Shown here in pieces: positions 6,443 to 11,232 of a stretch of 11,232 nt of DNA. The translations under genes and the position numbers were made by a program. Source of the stretch: Archaeoglobaceae archaeon (lineage in GTDB: Archaea; Halobacteriota; Archaeoglobi; Archaeoglobales; Archaeoglobaceae); the NCBI GenBank assembly GCA_027066965.1, contig JAMOMT010000093.1, positions 1-11,232 of the forward strand, read 5' to 3'. The notes below the pieces were generated by a model. That model saw nothing but the letters and a program-made list of their open reading frames with translations, was not told the origin of the DNA and did no database searches. How positions within the stretch are numbered: position 1 is the stretch's first letter; every line of letters starts with the position of its first letter.

Positions 6443-7243
6443 TTACTCCCCCAGTATGTCCCTCAAATCCCACTCCTCTTCCTCAAACTCGAACTCGTCT
6501 ATATCTTCGAGTTCCCAGTCCTCCTCCCTCTCAACACTCTCAATGTCCTCGACGCCTTCAAGTTCTTCCTCGCCCTCCCAGCTCTCTACTTCAGATTCTT
6601 CAGCCTTGGCTTTCTCCTCTTCCTCACTAACTTCTTCAGGCTCCTCGGATTCCCTAGCCTCGGTCTCACTCTCAACCATGGCGTGCTGGTCGAGTAGAGT
6701 TCTAACGGCTTCCTTAACTTTTTCCTCGTAGTAGTCAAGATCTGGCTCGTAAACCTGCCATGCAAGCTCCACGAGCTCGTTTCCACCTTTCCTCATCCTA
6801 TTTATTCTTTCAAGAGTGTGTTTTGCTGTCTCGATAACCCAGTAATCTCTAACTTCCCTCTCCACCGGAATTATCACTTCAGGTCTTATTGTTACAACGG
6901 TGGTCGTATCTCCCTCGAACAGCCTTATCTTAGCAACAACAGCGACTATCTCTGGTGGCTCTATCTTTAAAAGGCTCTCGAGTGCGTCCGGCTGAAACCT
7001 ACCCACAAAACCCCTGAAGACTCCAGTAGGATCGCTAATCCTCACCTTCCAGAAATCGGAGTCTGGCCTCGTTTCTTCTCTGTCGAGCAGAACTCCAACG
7101 ATGAATACCCTGTTACAGCTAACTCCAGTTGGTAAGAGAACTTGTACGGCTCTGTCTCCACTTTCGATCTTGTGAGTGGCTTTATTCAGCTCGAAGGCGA
7201 AGACTCTCCTCGCAATCTCTCTCTTGAAGGACCTACCGTCCAT
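6443..7243 (-). CDS. RPA-associated OB-fold protein (COG3390-like) with acidic C-terminal tail
   Basis: This matches the archaeal RPA-associated protein family, which is encoded beside RPA and thought to join it on single-stranded DNA. In the 266 residues, 1-25 form a conserved start (DGRSFKREIARRVFA) and about 40-128 form an OB-like beta domain (NRVFIVGVLLDREE, FWKVRISDPTGVFRGFVGRF, PEIVAVVAKIRLFEG). Residues 130-186 look helical. The last 76 residues are a low-complexity tail with about 41 Asp/Glu, ending EEEEWDLRDILGE. The reading frame begins at an ATG at 7252 that overlaps the RPA stop as ATGA, but GGAGG (7253-7257) touches that codon and lies nine bases before the second ATG at 7243, so 7243 is preferred. 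The tight link to RPA implies equal production. Function in the RPA complex is family knowledge; the tail's role is inference. Confidence 0.85.
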   Translation of the reverse strand: MDGRSFKREIARRVFAFELNKATHKIESGDRAVQVLLPTGVSCNRVFIVGVLLDREETRPDSDFWKVRISDPTGVFRGFVGRFQPDALESLLKIEPPEIVAVVAKIRLFEGDTTTVVTIRPEVIIPVEREVRDYWVIETAKHTLERINRMRKGGNELVELAWQVYEPDLDYYEEKVKEAVRTLLDQHAMVESETEARESEEPEEVSEEEEKAKAEESEVESWEGEEELEGVEDIESVEREEDWELEDIDEFEFEEEEWDLRDILGE

Positions 7244-7248
7244 CGCGA

Positions 7249-8166
7249 TCATCCTCCGAGAATTTCTTCTCCCTCTTTCCTCACGTCCGCCTTCAGGAAC
7301 TCTATCTCGCTGACCAGCAAGTACCTCTGGCCCCTCATCCCCCTAAGCCTATAGTATCTGCCGAGAAGCCTGTTTTTGAGCTCCGAAAGCACAGCTGTTC
7401 TGTCGAGGTTTTCCATCGCTATCTCCTTTGCCTCCTCAAGCCCTATTCCTGTCAAGTCTCTAACGTTCTCCTCGTTCAGTATCACCTCGTAGTAGTTCTC
7501 CCCGTCGTCTATAACCCCCTTAACCCTCAGGTCATCATAGGATTCGGTCTGTCCGTGTATAGGACAGACACCTTTGGTGAGAACTCTGTTGCAAAGCTTA
7601 CACCTCTTTATAAGCCCGCTGTTCTGCTGAATCGCTATTAGAGCTCCCACTATCTCAAGTTCCTTTGGTGGGAGTTGTATGTCCTCGTCAATCTCTTCAA
7701 TTCTGCTGTTCCTGTTTACGTTTACCTGCATTCTTCCTCCAAAACTGTCAGTCACTACGTTGGCGAAGAGGTAGCACTTTCCCTCTTCGACTTGGGGTTT
7801 GTTGGCTTTAGCCCAAATAACGAACTTTATTATTCCAGTCTCGTCTCCGATAAGGCCAACCTGAGAAACGTTGGGGCTAGATGAATCCCAGAGCTGCACG
7901 ACTTTGGCTTTGAGGCTGACCCACTGGCCGGGAGCTTTTATGTCGGCTACCTTGACGAGTGGGCTTTCCATTATTAGCTGCTCTCTCGAAACATCAAGCT
8001 CTTTCATCAGGTAGTTTTTAACCGTTCTCATGGCCTCATCCTCTGGAACCTTGAACTCCTCTATGAGCAGCTTGAGACGATTGTAAACATCCCTTCTATC
8101 AACCTCGTATCCTGAATTTTTGAATAATCGTACTACCTCTTCAGTCAGCTCTTCTATTCTGCCCAT
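7249..8166 (-). CDS. Replication protein A, zinc-finger OB-fold subunit (single-stranded DNA binding)
   Basis: Archaeal RPA coats single-stranded DNA during replication, repair and recombination. Of 305 residues, 1-65 are a helical N-terminal domain (GRIEELTEEVVRLFKNSG). Residues 70-160 form an OB fold (VKVADIKAPGQWVSLKAKVV, QVGLIGDETGIIKFVIWAK, YLFANVVTDSFGGRMQVNV). A zinc finger follows with Cys189-x2-Cys192-x8-Cys201-x2-His204 (CKLCNRVLTKGVCPIHG), and 210-295 resemble a second OB-like domain. This order matches RPA41/RPA-type subunits of euryarchaea. The frame stays open to a TTG at 8241, but that codon adjoins the promoter TATA box and the extra 25 residues do not look conserved, so the ATG at 8166 is used, leaving a leader of about 55 nt. 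It is the first gene of an apparent three-gene operon with the RPA-associated protein and an aminotransferase. Confidence 0.92.
   Translation of the reverse strand: MGRIEELTEEVVRLFKNSGYEVDRRDVYNRLKLLIEEFKVPEDEAMRTVKNYLMKELDVSREQLIMESPLVKVADIKAPGQWVSLKAKVVQLWDSSSPNVSQVGLIGDETGIIKFVIWAKANKPQVEEGKCYLFANVVTDSFGGRMQVNVNRNSRIEEIDEDIQLPPKELEIVGALIAIQQNSGLIKRCKLCNRVLTKGVCPIHGQTESYDDLRVKGVIDDGENYYEVILNEENVRDLTGIGLEEAKEIAMENLDRTAVLSELKNRLLGRYYRLRGMRGQRYLLVSEIEFLKADVRKEGEEILGG
7253..7257 (-). promoter_or_regulatory. Shine-Dalgarno site inside the RPA stop region
   Basis: On the minus strand GGAGG occurs within the last codons of RPA (encoding the terminal Gly-Gly), immediately before the ATGA overlap. 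Its nine-base distance to the ATG at 7243, against none to the ATG at 7252, decides the start of the RPA-associated gene. Confidence 0.6.
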
Positions 8167-8241
8167 AGCCAAACACTTTCTGCCCGCTATTTGTACTTGA
8201 TTGTTTTTGAAATCTGGAAAATAGAGATCAATGAAGCACAA

Positions 8242-8250
8242 ATTTTAAAT
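8242..8250 (-). promoter_or_regulatory. TATA box of the RPA operon
   Basis: On the minus strand ATTTAAAATT is preceded by the purine-rich GAAACCTGA, consistent with a BRE-TATA pair. Transcription would begin near 8220, giving a leader of roughly 55 nt before the ATG at 8166. The position also argues against the in-frame TTG at 8241 as a start. Confidence 0.55.
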
Positions 8251-8259
8251 TCAGGTTTC

Positions 8260-8270
8260 GTCAAAATGAC
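8260..8270. promoter_or_regulatory. GTCA-AAA-TGAC inverted repeat between divergent promoters
   Basis: Two perfect 4-bp arms with a 3-bp spacer lie midway between the RPA TATA box and the tRNA TATA box. A protein bound here would touch both promoters. Such short arms can arise by chance, so this is only a candidate. Confidence 0.3.
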
Positions 8271-8276
8271 AGTGCC

Positions 8277-8284
8277 TTTAAAAG
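8277..8284 (+). promoter_or_regulatory. TATA box of the tRNA gene
   Basis: TTTAAAAG lies about 50 bp before the mature tRNA 5' end. A start near 8305 would give a short 5' leader to be removed by RNase P. Confidence 0.55.
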
Positions 8285-8329
8285 GTCATGGCTTGTGTTG
8301 ATGGAGAAGAGATCAAATCGGCAGTAAAA

Positions 8330-8404
8330 GGGCCCGTAGCTTAGCCAGGTTAGAGCGTCCGGCTCATAACCGGACGGTCGGGGGTTCGAATCCCTCCGGG
8401 CCCA
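8330..8404 (+). tRNA. tRNA with CAT anticodon (elongator Met, or Ile2)
   Basis: The 75-nt cloverleaf is complete. The acceptor stem GGGCCCG (8330-8336) pairs with CGGGCCC (8397-8403), with discriminator A8404 and no encoded CCA. The D stem is GCTT/GAGC, the anticodon stem TCCGG/CCGGA (8358-8362 with 8370-8374), the loop CTCATAA with CAT at 8365-8367, and the T arm GGGGG-TTCGAAT-CCCTC. The anticodon stem lacks the three G-C pairs next to the loop (GGG/CCC) that mark initiator tRNAs, so this is not the initiator. CAT also occurs in tRNA-Ile2, where C34 becomes agmatidine in archaea and reads AUA. Elongator Met is favoured slightly but the two cannot be separated here. No intron is present. It is divergent from the RPA operon. 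Confidence 0.95.
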
Positions 8405-8450
8405 CTTACAAGATATATATGTTTAGGAGTTCATAACAAAGTAAATACCG

Positions 8451-8459
8451 TTAAATTTT
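8451..8459 (+). promoter_or_regulatory. TATA box candidate for the C25 peptidase gene
   Basis: TTAAATTTT, preceded by ATACCG, lies about 28-36 bp before the ATG at 8487. That fits a nearly leaderless transcript, and no Shine-Dalgarno sequence precedes the ATG. The T-run just after could also end the tRNA transcript. A second A/T-rich site, GATATATATG at 8412-8421, is a weaker alternative. Confidence 0.45.
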
Positions 8460-8486
8460 TCAGCAACATGGGGCTACTAATATGCC

Positions 8487-11232
8487 ATGGGGTTTACCAG
8501 AAAGTTGCTGTTTCTATGTTTGTTGATAAATCTTTTAGTTGGTGCAGTGCTGGCTCAAAACCTAGACTATAAAGTAACATACACACTAAAATCAAACAGT
8601 TACAAAATAATTAACATAGCAAATAATAGTCTAATTAGTATGGAGGGATTCTACACATGTGGACCACCTGGGAAACCAATGTTACCACACAAAATTTGGG
8701 ACATTGTTTTACCTAATAACTGTAATCTATCGACCGTTGAAATTAAAATTGTGAATAGAACAGGATACTATCTCAAGGGAGAATATAACATACCTCCTGC
8801 ACCACCAATCGTTCCTAGAAACGAAATTGCCAGTTTTTGTTACTGTATTTCAAGTGTTTACAACACTGATGCGTTATATCCCAATAAACCGGTAAGAATC
8901 GTCCACAGAGGCCAGTTAAGGGATGCCAAGCTAGTCGGAATCGAGTTCACGCCTATCCAATATAATCCTATTCGTAAAAAGCTTTACATTAATGAAAAAG
9001 TTACTATTGAAATAATGTACAAATCCAAATTAAAATTGAAATCCTACAGTAAATCCAGTAAGTCCATCTGCGTATCGGATTATACCTACAAACTACTTAG
9101 AAATCTGAATGTGTTAAACTTAGATAAAGTCAATACATACGCAAGAACGTATTCAACTGAACATGATTATGTAATTGTAACAACAAACTATATCAAAAAT
9201 CATTCTAAGATGCTGTGTAAATTTGTTGAATTCTTAAAAGCTAGAGGATTTAACCCGTTAGTAATAACTGAAAATGACTACGGTTATGCCAAGGGTCAGC
9301 AAAGAGCTATAAATATAAGGAACTGGTTAAAAACACATTATCTACTGTATGGCATAAAATACGTTCTTTTAATTGGTAACCCCGATCCCGACGATCCACT
9401 AAACAGTTCCGACTCCTACGGAGATGTCCCAATGATGATGACGTATCCTATAGAGGAGTACGGATACGTAATGAAAGCACCAACTGACTACTTCTACGCT
9501 GACCTAACCGGAAATTGGGATTCGAACGGTAACGGAATATATGGGGAACCTTGGGATAACGTAGATATATACCCTGAGGTCTTCGTTGGGAGAATCCCCG
9601 TTTATAACGATAACATAACTCAACTTGACATGATTCTAAGTAAAATAATGGAATACGGTAGTACCTACGGTAACTGGAGAAAAAGGGTTATGTTGCCCAT
9701 GGCAATTGCAAACTATAAAGATGAGAACGATGAATTTCTCCTAAACAGGACTGATGGTAGAGAACTACCAAAGTATTTAGTCAACAATGTACTGAAACCA
9801 TACGGGTTTTCGTGGTTTGTTATGTACGAGACTCAGGGTATAAACCCCGTTCCAAAGACAGCACCCTATTTCAATGCATCGTTAAATAGAACAACACTTA
9901 TAAATGAGTGGAACAAAGGGTTTGGAGTTATATTTTGGTCAGCTCATGGGTCCCGCCACGCAGCGTGGAGAAAATACTGGGCGATAGATGATGGAAACGG
10001 CATCCCTGAAGATCATGATCATTCAACCATAAAAATTTACAAATGGCTAAACCCATACACATTTCAGGACGGAGAAATCATCTGGTCAAAGCTAATACAG
10101 ACCAGTGACACCAAGAATTTAACAAACAATAAACCAGCAATAGTTTTTCAAGGGTCTTGCTACAATGGCTACCCAGAAATATCAGATAACCTAGGATATT
10201 CTTTATTGAAAAGAGGGGCTATAGCAACAGTTTCATCATCCAGAGTTTCTTGGTATCGTGCAGGAATTTGGTATCCAACTATTTATGCAGATGACCTAGA
10301 TATTGGCTATGAGTTTGTAAAAGGTGTTATTAAGGGAGAACCAGTGGGTGAAGCATTATACATGGCTAAGGCCAGCCTAATAGCTGATAGTGAAAAATTT
10401 ATGATGAATCTGATGGACTTCAACCTATATGGAGATCCATCAACCACCATATACGATAAAGCAAACAAGCCACCAGTTGCTAACTTCACCTACTCCCCAA
10501 AGCTACCAACTACTGGAGAAACTGTAACACTCAACGCTTCACAATCATATGACCCCGATGGTAGCATCATAAAATATGTATGGAACTTTGGAGATGGAAA
10601 TACAACAGTTACGACCAAATCAATAATTCACCATGTATACTCACTACCTGGAGAGTACAACGTAACATTGACTGTTATAGATAATACAGGCTTAGCTACG
10701 TCAACATCTAAAGTAATAACTGTTCTTGAGAAAACACAATCAACAGTGACATTACATCCACAAACATGGACAATAACACCGAATTCCACAGCAATCTTAA
10801 ACGTAACTCTTGATAGAGTGCCATCAACTGGTTTTAGCTATGCCAGTGTAACCGTAAACATAACAAACTCTTCGGTAATGGAGATAACAAGAATTGCATT
10901 CCCAAGTTGGGCAAGTTTACATACCAACACAACCCTTCCGGCATTGAATCTAACATTCACCGAGGGTGACCTAAGCAACGAAGTTACAGCAGGTCAGACC
11001 AACGTAACCCTTGCAACCCTAACAATTAAGGCTCTCAAACCCGGCATCACCAAAATTACGCTGAAAGTAAACTCATTCCAGGACGATAGCTACAAGGAAA
11101 TAAACTCTAGTGTAGCAGCAATACCACTATATCTCACAGTAATGGCAGGCCCACCACCAATAGATGGCCACACGCCAAAGGACCTCAACCACGACGGCTT
11201 GTACGAAGACGTCAACGGTGACGGAGTCTTCA
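8487..11232 (+). CDS. Secreted C25 (gingipain-like) cysteine peptidase with PKD, cohesin-like and dockerin-like domains (runs off right edge)
   Basis: From the ATG at 8487 the frame is open for 915 codons to the edge. Residues 1-23 (MGFTRKLLFLCLLINLLVGA, then VLA) are a signal peptide with likely cleavage before Gln24. About 24-215 look like a C25 propeptide. The catalytic part runs about 220-655, with family landmarks DYVIVTTNYI, PTDYFYADLTGNWDSNGNG, PEVFVGRIP and LYGDPSTTIY. The catalytic dyad is inferred as His487 (SAHGS) and Cys558 (QGSCYNG). A PKD domain (661-746) contains WNFGDG, and a cohesin-like beta domain spans about 750-885. Residues from about 896 (DLNHDGLYEDVNGDGVF) match a dockerin-like calcium loop, cut by the window. 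There are about 22 N-x-S/T sequons, fitting an N-glycosylated surface protein that cleaves other proteins outside the cell; substrates are unknown. The coding sequence is far more A/T-rich than its neighbours, suggesting transfer. Confidence 0.85.
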   Translation, partial: MGFTRKLLFLCLLINLLVGAVLAQNLDYKVTYTLKSNSYKIINIANNSLISMEGFYTCGPPGKPMLPHKIWDIVLPNNCNLSTVEIKIVNRTGYYLKGEYNIPPAPPIVPRNEIASFCYCISSVYNTDALYPNKPVRIVHRGQLRDAKLVGIEFTPIQYNPIRKKLYINEKVTIEIMYKSKLKLKSYSKSSKSICVSDYTYKLLRNLNVLNLDKVNTYARTYSTEHDYVIVTTNYIKNHSKMLCKFVEFLKARGFNPLVITENDYGYAKGQQRAINIRNWLKTHYLLYGIKYVLLIGNPDPDDPLNSSDSYGDVPMMMTYPIEEYGYVMKAPTDYFYADLTGNWDSNGNGIYGEPWDNVDIYPEVFVGRIPVYNDNITQLDMILSKIMEYGSTYGNWRKRVMLPMAIANYKDENDEFLLNRTDGRELPKYLVNNVLKPYGFSWFVMYETQGINPVPKTAPYFNASLNRTTLINEWNKGFGVIFWSAHGSRHAAWRKYWAIDDGNGIPEDHDHSTIKIYKWLNPYTFQDGEIIWSKLIQTSDTKNLTNNKPAIVFQGSCYNGYPEISDNLGYSLLKRGAIATVSSSRVSWYRAGIWYPTIYADDLDIGYEFVKGVIKGEPVGEALYMAKASLIADSEKFMMNLMDFNLYGDPSTTIYDKANKPPVANFTYSPKLPTTGETVTLNASQSYDPDGSIIKYVWNFGDGNTTVTTKSIIHHVYSLPGEYNVTLTVIDNTGLATSTSKVITVLEKTQSTVTLHPQTWTITPNSTAILNVTLDRVPSTGFSYASVTVNITNSSVMEITRIAFPSWASLHTNTTLPALNLTFTEGDLSNEVTAGQTNVTLATLTIKALKPGITKITLKVNSFQDDSYKEINSSVAAIPLYLTVMAGPPPIDGHTPKDLNHDGLYEDVNGDGVF

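Noticed and set aside
6303..6731. A serine-rich 142-codon frame on the plus strand
   Set aside because: It is the mirror of the acidic Glu-rich tail of the RPA-associated protein: GAG/GAA codons read as CTC/TTC and TCT-type codons in another frame. Low complexity and no start context.
8330..8404. Initiator tRNA-Met reading of the CAT tRNA
   Set aside because: The anticodon stem is TCCGG/CCGGA rather than having three consecutive G-C pairs next to the loop, and the acceptor stem starts with a normal G-C pair.
8468..8572. A short frame from the ATG at 8468 before the peptidase
   Set aside because: It overlaps the peptidase signal-peptide region in another frame, ends after about 34 codons and has no ribosome site. 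The ATG at 8487 gives a clear signal peptide.
9421..9440. A C-box-like ATGATGA that might mark a C/D guide RNA
   Set aside because: It encodes a Met-Met-Met run in the middle of the peptidase and no matching D box in a suitable position was seen.
10307..10489. A 60-codon minus-strand frame inside the peptidase gene
   Set aside because: It lies opposite conserved C25 sequence and has no motif or promoter of its own.

Overview
The window looks like the chromosome of a euryarchaeon, most likely Archaeoglobales (Archaeoglobus/Ferroglobus/Geoglobus type). The reasons are archaeal replication protein A with its RPA-associated partner, a stand-alone archaeal Elp3, a short archaeal-form PurA, a tRNA gene without encoded CCA, TATA-like boxes about 25-35 bp before starts, and a coding composition near 50% GC rich in AGA/AGG codons. 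The lineage is inference; a protein search would settle it.

Layout, left to right. (1) 1-182, minus: the first 60 residues of a Ski2/Hel308-like helicase that runs off the left edge. (2) 183-364: a divergent intergenic region holding a 26-bp near-perfect palindrome over the apparent TATA box of the next gene. (3) 365-1645, plus: an AAA-family ATPase with a C-terminal DUF4143/PD-(D/E)XK-like domain. (4) 1864-5226, plus: purA, elp3 and a VIT/CCC1-family membrane protein (TIGR00267-like), closely spaced and probably at least partly co-transcribed. (5) 5227-5305: a short convergent gap with T-rich stops on both strands. (6) 8166 down to 5306, minus: RPA large subunit, RPA-associated OB-fold protein and a class I aminotransferase, spaced as one operon. 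(7) 8330-8404, plus: a CAT-anticodon tRNA, divergent from the RPA operon. (8) 8487 to the right edge, plus: a large secreted protein, open for 915 codons, with signal peptide, gingipain-like C25 cysteine peptidase, PKD domain, cohesin-like domain and the start of a dockerin-like segment.

Most genes are housekeeping: purine synthesis, tRNA wobble-uridine modification, ssDNA binding and amino-acid transamination. The accessory element is the right-hand surface protein. It is compositionally distinct, about 22% GC in a 60-base sample near its start and about 57% in one at its dockerin end, and it lies just downstream of a tRNA gene. It combines a protease with both halves of a cohesin-dockerin-like pairing chemistry, which makes it the best candidate for less-described biology here. 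Other points worth checking are the acidic RPA-associated tail, the palindromic promoter of the ATPase, and the pairing of Elp3 with an iron-transporter-like membrane protein.

Several genes have longer in-frame TTG or GTG starts that fall inside or beside TATA-like sequence. Internal ATG starts were chosen for those and the reasons are given per gene. No gap between genes exceeds 300 bases, and no CRISPR array, insertion sequence or rRNA was seen.
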